Assembly: GCF_037042905.1 (NCBI RefSeq)
Contig: NC_087249.1
Coordinates: 32,328,401-32,392,400 of the forward strand
Length of the DNA stretch: 64,000 nucleotides
Source: Lytechinus pictus
Lineage: Eukaryota; Echinodermata; Echinoidea; Temnopleuroida; Toxopneustidae
Direction of reading: 5' to 3'
The position numbers and the translations under genes are program-made. The notes beneath the pieces are model-generated. The model saw only the letters and a program-made list of their open reading frames with translations. It ran no database searches and was not told where the DNA came from. This document shows positions 35,971 to 49,500 of this stretch, piece by piece. Numbering within the stretch: position 1 is the first letter of the stretch; the number at the start of each line of letters is the position of its first letter.

Positions 35971-38900
35971 GTTCCGGGGGCTCCGCCCCGGAACCCCAAC
36001 CGCACAGCACTTCGTATGGAAGGGTTGGGCCATGGCCCCAAAAAGTTCTACAAACAAGAACAAAAAAAGGAGGAAAGAAAAGCAAAGGAAAAGTGTAGAA
36101 TTTGATTTTATTTACTGAATATAATACAAAAAAATAGCTCAAAGTTAGATTCTTCTTTGTTTGCAGTATGTGTAATTTGTTTCCTTTATTGCAAAGTGCG
36201 TAGAGAAACTTTCAGTTTATTATGCGCTATATAAGAGAAGTATTATTATTAGTAATATTATTATCATGAAAAGGTGATTTTTTTTCTCGCTCGCTTCGCT
36301 CGCTCGGGACTTATATAAAGCAGCTTTTTAGCTCATGTGCTATACTGCGCCCCTCGGTTTTTTTTTACTCTTCACGCTACTGCGACAAAGAAGAATGAAA
36401 TATATTATTCTCTGGATATCATGTCAAAATCTATCACAAAATTTGATTTTGTATTAAAAAGTCAAAATTTTTGCTCGCTCGCTCCGCTCGCTCGCAACTT
36501 TTTTTAAAGATAAATTCTGCCCGATACGCAATATCTGGCCTTCTCAAAATAGTCGCCTCATTACACCATTACACCTGTTCATACCATGATATGACCGGGA
36601 AATGTTGGGCTCTTGCCCCCCCCCCCCCCCTGGCCACCGACCCCTGTTACGCCGCTGACTCAAGTATATACTCGACCCCCTATACATGGGCGTACAGAAA
36701 GGGCTCAGGACTCACGGTCCCCTCTAAAAGCTGTACCTCCATAGTGGGTATGTGCCGCGAAGGGATCGACCCCCATTTTTTGACACTCAAATTTCCGTTC
36801 CAAGGCATAGCATTTTTGTGTTATTGAGAAAAGAACAAAGAAAGCCGCTCCAAAGCATAGCATTTTTCTTCTTATCGAGAAAAAAAGAAGAAAGAAATCC
36901 GCTCGAAAACTTCGCATATTTTTCGTTACGCCGTTCCGGTCGCATTGATCTGCTACAATAAGCTGCAATTTTGGTAAAAAGCGGCCGCAGAGCGCTGTCC
37001 GACCACCTCTACGCGAGCGCACTCGGCGCCCGCCGGACTCGCTGCATCATGCACGCATGCCCGTTCCATAGGGATACATACGCACCATAAAAGCGGGGGG
37101 GGGGGGGGGGAGGACAGGGGGGACTTGAGGTGGGGGGGGGGGGGACGGTTCCCCCAAAATTTTTTGTTGATAACCTTTTTTTTTTTTGCTTGTCAATTTT
37201 GTTTCGTGCGCCCCCCCCTAAATTCACGTGGACCCCCCTGAAATGTTTGTGGTCCCCCCCTAAAATGTAGGCTGATGACCTTTTTTTCATTTTCCTTGTC
37301 AAACCATTTGGGTGATCCACTTTCCTAAAATTTAGGTTGATAACCTTTTTTTTGGAAGGGGGAGGGGGCTTGTCAAATTTTACCTGTGTCTATCCCAAAA
37401 TTTCAGGTGGACCTCCCCTAATTTTTTTTGCTTCCGCCGCCAATGATACGCACTCACACGCTGGCGATCCGTTCCAAGGACCCCCATTTTCACAAACATT
37501 TGTAGTTCCAAAAGCCCGTTCCGAGGGCCCTCCTCTTTACAATAAGCCCGCTCCAAGACCCCGTTTTTAGTCTCGCCAGCGGCACACCCCTACCACTTTT
37601 TTTGTTCGAGTGCCCCCGGCCCCCCCCCCCCCCGGGGGAGAAAATAAAGACAGAAAAAAGAAAAAGGGTGAGGTATAATAATAATCATGAATATACTTTC
37701 AAAAAATTACATTTATGCTCGCCCGCGAGCAGATTTTTTCAAGTATTTAAATCGTAAAGCCATACACCCCATTGGAACGAAAGATGAAATGAAATCCCCA
37801 AAATATAACAATATTCGTGATGTTCTTCGACCCAAGCACGTAGGCAGCTTGACATGTCATTGATTGACTCGTAACCTTTATTATAGCTGGCCTCAAAATA
37901 AAAGAAACGGAATAGTAGGCTATATATGTTACAAAAAACAGAGCACGCGGTATTGTAGGTGGAGGCTGTAATTTACTGATAGAGGTAGTCTATATAGGAC
38001 GCACAGTTATTATTTTTCCTTCTTTTTTTCAAGAGTATCATATAAAAGACATCATACAACACGTGATATGAATCATAATGAGCAAATCAAAAAACGTGAT
38101 AACAGTTTAGTGAACGGAATTAGAAAAGGAAAAGTTGTGTATAATAAAATGTAACTAAACAGGAAGAAAGAAAGAAAGAAAGAAAATAAGAAAGAAAAAA
38201 AAAAGAAAGGAAGGAAGGAAGAAAGAAATACGAATAGCCATTTTCTTTCCCTTTCACAAGCACCCTTACACGCCTCCCCTCCTGCTTGCCTAGCCTTCCA
38301 TACACTGAGGAAGTAATAAAGAGAGAAACGAAATATATGAGAGAAAGGAAAAAATCTCTCATATACACACACACACACACAAACCCAAATCACCGCAATT
38401 TGAAAGAAGTGGGGGTAGCCGGGCTGAACATGCATAACGTCATTGTCGTGATGGTCACTGCACGAAGCACATTTGACCAAGGATTTGACATGTCCGCGGT
38501 ATCGAAGGAAATATAGGAACAGAACAACCCTCATTTCAGTCTGCGCGGTCAACGTGCAGCAAAGCGGGACTTTCCCTGTATTGTTGACAATGTGATCAAG
38601 GTCGATCGTACGTTTCAAAGTAAACGTTGTGCACACGGCACGAATCTGGGCGGTGTTGTCTTGCACTGATCGGAAGTTATCGAATCATTTGGTCTCAAGG
38701 TGGCGCTCTTCATATTTCCTTCCTTCGATTAACCATACTTCCAAATAAAGCAGACAATTCGGGACTTCTCATCTATTTTATTTTTTTGGAAAAACAAAAC
38801 AGTACATTCTGGCCAATCCAGGCATTGTTAGGAATCAGAACTTGTATATCAATATTGCGGAAAGCAAAGCGCGAAATATATAAAAAAAAATTGAATTAAA

Positions 38901-39249
38901 CCAATGTCACAATTTACCTTTAATAATGCGAGCACAAAGCGCGAGCAGATGCGCGCGCGTGTAGATTTAATCGTAGAATCAAGGCATTCTAAATACATCT
39001 TTTATCATGAAAATCAAAGCGAGCGCGAAGCGTGAGCTTAAAATATTTGATTTTTCGATCTAAAAAAGGGGTCAATTTCAGCTCTATATTTCAAGCACTT
39101 TTATAGGAAAATTGTGAGGTGGATATGGATATGGATATGGATATGGAGAGGTGATATTTTTCATCATTATTACTTTTGAGTTTTGATATAGGACCGGAAC
39201 ATCCTTAGGACATGTCATCATATGAAAATGATGACTATCTTTCTATTCC

Positions 39250-42200
39250 TCTTGCTGATTAAGCGCGAGATGAAACAATGCACAAGCTAATCTTGATTCT
39301 CTTTCTGATCCTAATGATAATACGTATCAACATACCCCCTCGCTCTATTTTACTGATAAACAGATAGCGTCGAAACAACTTGACAACAGTAACTTTCTAA
39401 TGCTACATTGCAACATTCGCAGTGCCAACAAAAATTTTGAATCACTTCGTTCCCTTTTATTGAATTCTAAGCTCTTTTGTTCTGTGATAGGTTTGTCAGA
39501 AACGTGGTTTACCCACTCTACTCAACTATCCTTTTATACGCTGCCAGGTTATAATTTGGTCACAAATAATAGAATAGGGAAATCAGGTGGAGGCGTTGCT
39601 CTTTTTGTATCCCAACAATTCGATTACAGGTTAAGGCCTGATCTTACTTTAATGAATGATGCTATTGAAACACTTTTTGTTGAAATTCTTATGTCCAACG
39701 ACAAAAATATTCTGGTTGGAACGATTTACAGGCCGCCTAACTCCTCCCACGATGACTTTTTAAATACATTCCATGGGTTATTGGCACTCCATGAGATGGT
39801 CAATAAAACGTGTTTTTTACTCGGCGATTTCAATATTGACTTACTAAAATACGATACTGATACTTTTGTTCAAACTTTTTCGGATGTAATAATGACAGCA
39901 GGTTTCCTTCCTTTGATAACCAAGCCAACTCGAATCACAGGTACATCGGCTACTCTCATCGACAATATATTTACAAATACCAGAAGTACTCTCTCTACGG
40001 GAATAATTCTTTCTGATTTGTCGGACCATTTTCCCATATTTTCGCATTTTAAACTAGATACCAACGCCACTGAACACAAAGTTGATCATAATACTCGACG
40101 TGATTTTTCTGAAAATAATATGAATCTGTTCAATGAAGAGTTAGGAAATGTTGACTGGTCAGGAATTTACAGTATTCAAAATGCCGAGGATGCATTTGAC
40201 GCTTTTATGAATAAATTGAATCCATTAATGAATAGCTCTTTTCCCGTAGTGCGATTCAAACGCTCTAATTACAAAAAGGTTCCAAGGTCCCCATGGATTA
40301 CACCTAGCATTTTGCGCTCAATAAACAGAAAGAATAACCTTTACTTAAAAACTATTTCAAAGCCTTGCGACAGTAATAGAAAAAAGTACACTGACTACAA
40401 AAATATTCTGACAGGTATACTGAGAAAATGTAAAAAGAATTATTTTCATAATCAATTTGACCTCTATAGAAACGACGTTAAAAATACATGGAAAGTTATA
40501 AAAAACGTTATACAAGGTAACTTCAGAATGTCTACGCCCACGAAAATAAATGTTGATGGTGAATTGGTAGAGGATCCCCTTGCCTTGGCAAATGTTTTTA
40601 ATGACTATTTTGCATCCGTAGGCCAAAATCTTGCCAGCACAATCCCTGCCTCTTCTAAACACTTCACATCTTTTCTTAATGTCCCTAATCCAAATTCGAT
40701 ATATTTCACACCAATTAACAGACGTAAAAGAACTAGCTGATATAATTTCTGGACTAAAGAATAAAATGAGTTCAGGATGTGACGATATAAGTAACATTCT
40801 CCTGAAAAGAAACCTGATACACATTATTAAACCTTTGACTTATATCTTTAATTTGTCTCTTTCTACAGGAGTTGTACCTTCTTCATTAAAGCAAGCCCGA
40901 GTAATCCCTATTTTTAAAAAAGGCGACAACACCGTGTTGGGAAATTATCGCCCCATATCATTATTGACATGCCTTTCGAAGGTTTTGGAAAAAGTAATTT
41001 TTGTACGCACGACAAAGTTTCTTAATATACATAAATTGTTTTATCCCCTGCAGTTTGGTTTTCGCGAAAAACATAGTACTACTCATGCCCTGTTGTCAAC
41101 GATTAATAAGATTGCCAATGGAATTGACAAGTATGAGCATACTGTTGGGGTGTTCCTGGACTTCTCCAAGGCTTTCGACACAATCAACCATGATATCCTT
41201 TTATACAAGCTTAATTATTATGGAATCAGAGGGATAGCCTTGGAGTGGTTCAGGAACTACCTCAGCAGTAGGCAGCAATATGTTTCCATAGCAAATGTAG
41301 ATTCCCCTCCCAAATCTATCTCATGTGGAGTCCCTCAAGGCTCAATCTTGGGTCCGCTTCTTTTTTTTGGTCTACATTAATGATTTTTATAAATCATCAA
41401 GTACTTTATCATTCATTCTTTTTGCCGACGACTCAAATATATTTTTTTCTCATAAGGACCCCAAACATTTACTTGACACACTTAATAAAGAATTAAAACT
41501 AGTCTCAGAGTGGATCAAAGCCAACAAATTATCGCTTAATCTCACTAAAACAAATTACATGCTCTTCAGCAATATCATTGATGAACTCCCAGGTAACATT
41601 ATTTTTGATAATATTAATATTCAAAGAGTATTAAGTACGAAATTTCTAGGAGTAACTATCGACGACAGACTGTCATGGAAAGAACATATAGATAACACAT
41701 GCAAAATAATTTCACGGAATATTGGAATTATAAATAAAGTTAAATTCTATTTTCCGACTCGTATATTATTAAACTTATACTCTACGCTGATACTCCCGCA
41801 TTTGAACTTTTGTATTATTGCATGGGGGAGTTGTGCTGATTTTCATTTGAATAGACTTTTACTACTTCAGAAAAAAGCTTTGCGCGTTATTTGCCATTCT
41901 CATTATCGGGCACATACGAATGTTCTTTTTAAAACACATGGAATTCTTAAGATACATGATCTTTACCATTATAATCTTGGATCTTTTATGTTCAACCTTA
42001 GTAAAGATGAACTACCAGACGTATTTTATTCTATGTTCACACGAAATATCAATGTACATCACTACCCTACAAGATCTGCTGGACTTTTCCATTTACCTAG
42101 AACGAGGACATTATTAACAAACAAACTGTTTATATCTTCTGGTATCAAACTTTGGAATTCACTTCCGCAAACTTTACGAAATAAGCCAACTATTCATAGC

Positions 42201-42656
42201 TTCAATAGAGCACTTAAAAAAAATCTAACCAATAACTATAACACTCACATCATTCATCCTACTTAGGATATCTTGTGGATCTTCTGTTCTTCTGGATTCC
42301 CCCCTCCCCCACCCTGCCTTTATTTCGCTTCTTTTCCCGTCTCCTTTCTTTCGCTCTACCTGTTTTTTTTTGGTTTTTTTTCTTTCCTTCTTCTTTCTTT
42401 CTTTTACTCGTTTTTGTCCTTTGTTTTGTTGTTGTCGTTGTCTTTTTTTTCAATTTGTCTGTTCTTGTAATACTTCGTCTGTCTTGTTTTGGTATAACTT
42501 TTTGTCATGTCTTGATCTTGTACCGTTCTGTCACGTCCTGTTTTCGTAACGTTTTGTCTTGTGTGTCCTTTTCACTTTTTCTTCATATCTTGTAAGATAA
42601 TCCAGCCTTGTTTATTTTCTACTCGGGAGAATATGTAAAAAAAAAAAAAAAAAATA
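39250..42656 (+). mobile_element. 5'-truncated non-LTR retrotransposon (Jockey/CR1-like), two frameshifts
   Basis: Endonuclease (APE) then reverse transcriptase. Frame 1 (open from before 39400 to 40740) has LHCNIRSANKN, SETWF, GGGVALFV, GTIYRPPN, LLGDFNIDLL and SDHFP, the standard APE landmarks. It shifts near 40718 to a second frame (to 41380) with GNYRPISLL, QFGFREKHSTTHAL, LDFSKAFDTINHDIL and GVPQGSILGPLLF. It shifts again in a T8 run (41361-41368) to a third frame (to 42266) with the catalytic FADD near 41420 and a KFLGVTIDDRLSW segment. A T-rich 3' region ends in an A19 tract at about 42638-42656. ORF1 and the 5' end are missing. The family assignment is by motif style and could be another member of the Jockey superfamily. 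The two single-base shifts make it non-functional as read. Confidence 0.88.
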
Positions 42657-43508
42657 CATTTAACAAGGATTTACATATAATTTTTACATATAATTTTTAC
42701 AAGAAAGATATGATGACTTGTTTATTGTATCTATTTTGAACTTCAACAAGAACGATATTTTTATTTAACTGCAGGGATTTTAAGTAGTTTGTTGTGTAAT
42801 CAATATTGACACATACATAACTCGCCAATCGAAATGCGAGCGTGCAGCGCTTGCTGATACGTTTTATGGAATACACGAAAATAATAAGTACCCGATAAAT
42901 CAAAATTTGCGAGCGCGCAGCGAGAGCAGAAAATGTTAATATTCTGACCAAACTCTGTCATTTTTACAGAGCACTTTATAAAAATCAATTTGTAAATCAC
43001 ACAAAATAATGAAAGTTCAATTTCCGAGGTGAAATATGTTTTGTATATTGACTTCCAAACTTGATATTTAAGCTCCACATTGAACAAGTTATTTAAATCA
43101 CCTAACAGGCAATGCGAGCGCGAAGCGCGAGCGAAAAATTTATATAGTGACATGAACTTAATCTTTTTATTTTCCAAGTCTTCCCCTCATTTTAATCTTT
43201 TTTTATTCAATCGTCTTCCTCCTCTTCTTTTTTCTCCCCTCTTTTCCCTTTTTTTTTCTTTCTTTGCTTTTTTTTGCTCCGCCAATAGGGGGGCCCGGGC
43301 CCCTAGTGCCCCCCTGGATCCGCCTATGAGACCGGGAGCTGTGACTGCGTCCAGCAAAGTTTGTCAATTATTTCTTTCTTGTTTACCGTATCGGGTACAC
43401 CATAATTTTTATCTTCTTCACTATATCATCGAGATATCAGCTAGGTTCACCATATATCACCCTTCTTTTGCATCGACACCGAAAATACGACAGATTCTTG
43501 ATTTAACA
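42657..43508. other. Repeat spacer upstream of FRG1
   Basis: Contains a 17-bp tandem duplication (TTTACATATAATT twice, about 42671-42700). Three GCGAGCG(C/T)-type words (near 42836, 42908, 43111) are followed by a pyrimidine-rich run (43180-43275) and a G/C block at 43288-43330. The FRG1 promoter must lie in the last part, but no clear motif is seen. Confidence 0.5.
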
Positions 43509-46500
43509 ATGTCAGAATATAAGTCTGTGAAGGGTGGAAAACTGAAATTAAAGGGAGCCTCAGATCATAAATCGTAAGTAGATTTAGAGTTAAGCGTTTT
43601 TTACCTTTTTGTGTTCCTCAACATTTACAAAGGCGCTATTGCTCTTTTGCATCACCTGAGAATGCTCAACGCAACACGCGCATGCTTGACCGCCACCCCG
43701 GCGGGGATGCGGGGCTGGTGCATTGTCGAACTCTATTTCTTCGCGTGGTGCCATGGATGCGAAAGAGCATTTGCGCCCGAAGCTGCAACTGAAGTTGTGT
43801 TTATTTCTTTGGGCACGCCAAGAGCTTGAGCAGTGTAAGGGCATATTGCGAGTAATTCTGAGGTGTTTTACTTTTTTTTTTCTTTCTTTCCTAATTTTGT
43901 TTGCATGTCCTTTTTTTACATGACACTGTCTGGAGATCAAATGCCATGAATTGAAGGCATGAATGCCCGGCATATTTATGTCATGAACTGAAGTGAGATG
44001 CCTCGTTCTAACACTAACAATAATATTACAGTGTGTATCCTTGCTGAAGTTGCTCTCATAACCAATTATGACATTGGACATGTTTGGATTGTAAAGTTAC
44101 TCCTAAATGTGGCTCAAACCACCCATGGCTACATCTCTGCCGCCTACTACAGAATAATTGAAGGCACGGCGCATTCAACAAATAAAGTTATTTTCTGAAA
44201 AATGAATACGAGGACTTACAGAATGAAGTCCTCTTACGAAACTTACTAAACGATGTGAAGTCAATTCCTCATAATTTGATGAATATCCCTCAAAATGCGT
44301 CATTTTAAGCGTTGATTTTTCTTCTCGTTGACAAAATACGAAGCCACCTTTCTAGCTCTCAAATTTTTCGTCTAATGAGCGAAAGAGAGCGCGCGATTTA
44401 TCTTCATATCAAAGACACTACAATTGAAAGACTAGACACAAAAATTATCTTACACGTAAATCGATGCAAAGCGTTACGCAAAGTCGGCAAAGTGTTCAAT
44501 CTTTTTACTGTAAAGACTGGTGGAACGTTAATTGACAAACAAACGGTAGCACTTGGGTTTCGGCTAACATCATTCACGTTATGAAGCGATGTTAACGACA
44601 ACTCTAAAATCCACTACAAAAACACGTTGGTTGTGCGAGGTTCGTATAGCATATACTAACCTCGCAATAGTGTGAGTGGCTCAAACTTCATTCAAATGCC
44701 CTTCATTTTAGAGTGATACTTTCCTTGTTTTTTTTTGCATGTCTGTTTTGGATAGGGCCGACCAAAAAGTCTGATATTAAAAAAAAAAGTAAAATCCTAA
44801 CATTAAGAGCTGCACCTATAAATAATAGTTTGTAATTTTCTCACATTTTTTTGTCGACTCCAATAGAAGTTCCAAAAAACACAAAAAGAAGCGGAAGAGA
44901 GAGCATGAGGATGGGCAGGCAATGGAAGAGAAAGGAAAAGATGCTGAGAAACATGGTAAGCATAGTTTAAAAACTCTAAAATCTCTAAAATGATAATAAG
45001 AGCTGTGTGGGGAATATTTGGAACTCATTTGTTATACAATGCCCCCCAAGTAACACAAAACATGCTGTCCAGTGTCCACATTAGGAAAGTAACCATACAT
45101 GTATGATAGTAGATCGCAATAGCATTTTGGGTTCATTTACAATTTATTCTCACAAAATTGTTTAGGAGATAAATAAGTTGTGAGAGGATTTAATGTACCT
45201 CATTTACAATATTTTGTAGTTGTTTGTAACAGTTTTATATGGTATCAGAGAAATCTGTTCTCAGCATTTCACAATTGATATTTCAATGTTTATGCAACTC
45301 ATTTTCTTGTGTCTGCTTGATTTGAAATTATTTCATCTATAATATTTATGATCAATACCTACAGAGTTAGGGTTGCATACACACTTACGCATAACTCAGC
45401 CACTCTGGGTCAGTGTTGATTACAATGAGAATTGGTATTTTAACAAAGAATTATGAGTGTTTAGATTTATCTTTGTTTGCAAATTGTTTGCTCAATTGGC
45501 TGCCCTATGAATATCAGGCTTCCCATTATTTATATTTTCTTTGTTTCACCATATTTCATTCTGCAGGGGGCTGGTGGGCAGTTACTGAATTCAGAAACAT
45601 CAAAGGGAATGTTGCAATAGAAATGGGTCCAAAGACATTTCTGTTTGCAATGGACAATGGTCTCTTAACATTAGGAGCCCCTCACAAAACCAGTGAGTAT
45701 AAATTGTTATTAATGAGGGTGTTACTTCCTGCTTTTTAAAATGGAAAATGTAAATTTTCAATTAAAAAACAATGAAAAAATAACCTCTGATAAGGAATCA
45801 ATGCAATCAAACCCTTGAAAACACTGGCTTTCAATCTGAGGTAAAAATTAGGAAAGGTATCTCACTATTCACTTGAATTCAATTTATGTTAAATTGAAAT
45901 GCATTGGGTTGAAACTGAACTGAGTTGAATTTGAAGCTAGTTTGTTTTAATTTAAATGATTTTATTGGTTGCACATTCAGAACAGATACCTGGGGAGCGT
46001 TTCATGAAAGGACTTGTCGGACGTTTTATCCGACAAGTCACATTTTATCCGACAGTTACCATAGTAACAGTACCTCTCAGCCAATCAACATCAGAGAAAG
46101 ATGTCAGATCTGACAACTTGTCTGATGAAAATCTTGATGAAACACTCCCCAGTTTTCCAAGTCTGGGGTGGTAAATTTGCCTTTGATAATGGCTGTTGAT
46201 CTTAACTAAACTGAATTGAACTAAATCAAATTAAATTAAATTGAACTGCACTGATCTGACTGAAAAGAACTGAACTAAATTAGATTAAACTGAACTGAAG
46301 TGAATTGAACTGAACTAAACTTGATTGAACTGAACAAGTCTGGATTGAACTGAACTGAACTAAACTTGATTGAACTGAACAGAACAAGACTGAATTGAAC
46401 TGAACTGAAATAAAATTGATTGAACTGAATAAGACTGAATTGAACTAAACTTGATTAAACTGAACAAGACTGGATTGAACTGAACTGAACTAAACTTGAT

Positions 46501-49500
46501 TGGACTGAACTGAACAAGACTGAATTGAACTGAACTGAACTAAACTTGATTGGACTGAACTGAACAAGACTGAATTGAACTGAACTAAACTTGATTGGAC
46601 TGAAGTGAACAAGACTGAATTGAACTGAGTTGAACTAAACTTGTTTGGACTGATCAACTAAACTAGAATGATTCAAATCAAATTATAACTTCCTTAATTG
46701 TTTTTATCCTGAAAGCTGTAGAAGGTCCAGCCCCACCAGAGCAGATTACAGCCATCCCAGTCTCCGATAGTAAGGTAGCCTTTAAGACTGGCTATGGAAA
46801 GTTCCTTGGTGTAGATGATAAGAAGAGAGTTGTCGGCAGGTCAGATGCTATGGGACCAAGAGAAATGTTTGAACCAATCTTTCAAGATGTAAGTCTTATT
46901 GCAGTATTTTCTTGACTCAATTATTGTATAACTTTAATCCAAATTGTTCTTCCAAAGAATCAATACTGTTTAACTGGACAAACATCCACAACATTATTTT
47001 CTTTAGTTTTGTCTGTGGTGCAATCAGGAAATGCCAAAAGAATTGCAGTATTTTTTAGGATAATATAAATGTTTTTCTCTTTTGGGTATAAAAAAGGTAA
47101 ATTACTTCCAACTTTCTCAGTATAGAAGTTAAGAAAAAAACAACACCATATTTTTCATAAACCTGCATTTTGTTTATGAATACAAAAATACAATACTGAA
47201 AAAAGGAAAGTTGACATCAACTCTGTGCAATACATATTGGCACACTATCTGTATTATATGAATTTTTATCTCTTTGATTTTATCACTTTGATTTAATACA
47301 CAGTACGTGACCTTCGTGTAAAAGAAAGAAATCATTCTACATCAGGGCGCGACAAACCCGCTTGCCCGGGGCAAGTGAAAATGACGTGCGGGAAAGCAAT
47401 TTTCAAAGTCAATTGCCCGATCGGGCAAGTGGTTGTTTTGAAAATGAAACAGATAAATTGACAGTAAAATTTAATAATTTTTTGATAAATTGCAATTATC
47501 GGCCAATTATCTCTCATACAATGTCATACCAGTCAAAAAACAGTGGAAACATGTCAAATCAGCGCCAATTTATCGCCAGCGGTCCCGTTCGATGGGGGCT
47601 GCCATCTTACTTTCTAAACTACAATGTGCGCATGTGCTACTAATCGACGAAGGAGCTAGCTGGGGAAACCCCTCTCTCGCCCTCTTAGCCCATGCTCTAA
47701 TACATCGGCGCTACAGTACATGTACGGACGTACACAAGCTTCGGACTGACTCGGCCAGGACCATGGTGACCAGACGTCCCGTATTTTATTCATTTTTGAA
47801 ACATTTTAGTTTTTTTTTTTTTTTTTAAGTATATAAAAAAAACACCAAATATCATTAGGATTTTTGTTATATGATTGGATTGTTTTTATTTGCTTGAAGT
47901 TTGAACTTTTTCCTCTTTCTTTCTTTTCTATCCTTCCTTCTTTTCTTGCCCTTTTTTGTTACATATCTATTTTTATTTCCTGATCCTTTCTCTCTCTCTC
48001 TGTTCATTTTCTTTCTTTCCTTCTTTATTACATTTCCTTTTTTTTTATTTCCTTCATTCCTTCTCCCTTCCACTCGTTTTTATTTTCGTTCTTTCTCTCC
48101 TTCCATTATTTTCTTTTTTTTTTTTCATTCTGGCCTCTCTTAATTCTTTCCTCCCTCTCTTTCCTCCTTTCTTTCTTTCATTATTTATTTCATTTTGTCC
48201 TTATTCTTTTCCCTTATACTTTCTTTCCCTTTTTTCCTTCATTCCTTCCCTCCTTCCTTCCTTCGTGTTTTCTTCTTTCTTTGTTTCTTTCCAAGAATGA
48301 AGGAAACATTTTCTTTCCTTCATTCTTTCTTTCCTCCTCCTTTTTTCTTACTTTCTTTTTGTCTTTCTCTTCTTTATTTTGACTTTCACACATTTATTCA
48401 TCTTCCCTTTTCTTTTTTTTCTTTCTATATTCAATTCAAAGAATGACGGAAACCTTTTTATCTATTCTTATTCTCTCCTTCTTTTATTAGAACTTTCGTA
48501 TATTTTTTATTATTTCCTTAATTTTCCCCTTCATTTTTCTTTCTTTCTTCTCAATTCATCTCTTTTCTTTCTCTCCTTCATTCTTTCGTTCACCCTCCCT
48601 TCCAATTCTGTACTTTTTTCACAAGTCTAACACTGTGTAGCCTTCTTTCTTGATCTTTTTTTTTTGTCGATTGTCCCGTATTTCATTTTGTGAAATCTGG
48701 TCACCCTGGCCAGGACACGGCTTCAACTTCAAACCAAATAAACAATGAGTCGTCAGACTAAAATAGGCGACTTTTGTCGTCGTGATCGGCGACCAGAACA
48801 ACTTGAACAAGAGTCAAGAAAAAGAAATGCCAAGGGCAGCGCCAGTAAATCAAGTTCAGCCAGGACAGAAAAGAATAATTAAGAGCAAAAGAATTTTTGA
48901 AAAAAAATCGGGCAAGCAGTTTTTTCTATCAGGCAAGCAAATTTTTTTATCACTTGCCCGACAGGGCAAGTGATGAATTTTTTTGTAGAGGCCTGCTACA
49001 TGTTTCAAAACTAATGCAAATCTACACAAAACTTTTTAATGGTTGAAAATTGTTGAAACTCTGGGATAACATTACAGCAGCGTACACAAATAATGCATGA
49101 TTCTGTGTCAGTGTGTTGAATTATGTTCATACTAAACTTTGATGTAATAAATGTTAATTTATTGAGGCAGGCATATTAGGAAATCATTTCAAATACTTGT
49201 AAGCTCTATTTCTCTCATTTTTTCTTGGGCATTTTATAATCATACTGTGTTTAGATTTTTAAAGTCAGATAACATTCTTAATTATTAGGATTATTTGAAT
49301 TTACTCACATAATTATCGACCCGTTGTATATAAGTTGTATTTTTACCTATTATCTCTATATTTGTATGTATTATTAATTTTCGTATAGTGATGTTTTCAC
49401 TTCCAGTTTCTTTGTTCCTTCACTGAGATATCTTGTACATGTATATTCTTCTTTCTTTCTATTTTCTTTCTTAGTGCTTTGAAATGTCCATATCAAGCAC

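Larger units (their letters stand above)
31221..39249. other. Gene-free repeat-rich region
   Basis: No exon recognised over 8 kb. Contains GATG-rich low complexity (about 32100-32330) and two diverged copies of a ~300-bp unit (33600-33900 and 35640-35970). Also contains many G or C runs, words of the GCTCGCTCCGCTCGC type at 36290 and 36472, a GAAA-rich tract (38160-38232) and a short CA run (38365-38382). A GGATAT hexamer run lies near 39121-39144. Reading frames here are low-complexity by-products. Confidence 0.65.
47343..48995. mobile_element. Outer hAT-type non-autonomous element in FRG1 intron 4
   Basis: Flanked by an exact 6-bp direct repeat CTACAT (47337-47342 and 48996-49001). Ends CAGGGCGCGACAAA and TTTGTAGAGGCCTG form imperfect terminal inverted repeats with the CAGGG..(C)GAC look of hAT elements. 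Subterminal CACTTGCCC/GGGCAAGTG words occur near both ends. It is split by a second element at 47762-48708; without it the element would be about 700 bp. No transposase frame. Confidence 0.75.

Noticed and set aside
42259-42595. Phe/Ser-rich and Lys-rich frames after the LINE
   Set aside because: Pyrimidine-rich 3' region of the retrotransposon; no protein-like composition.
47867-48630. Several Phe/Ser/Leu frames
   Set aside because: Produced by the long pyrimidine tract of the inner hAT element.
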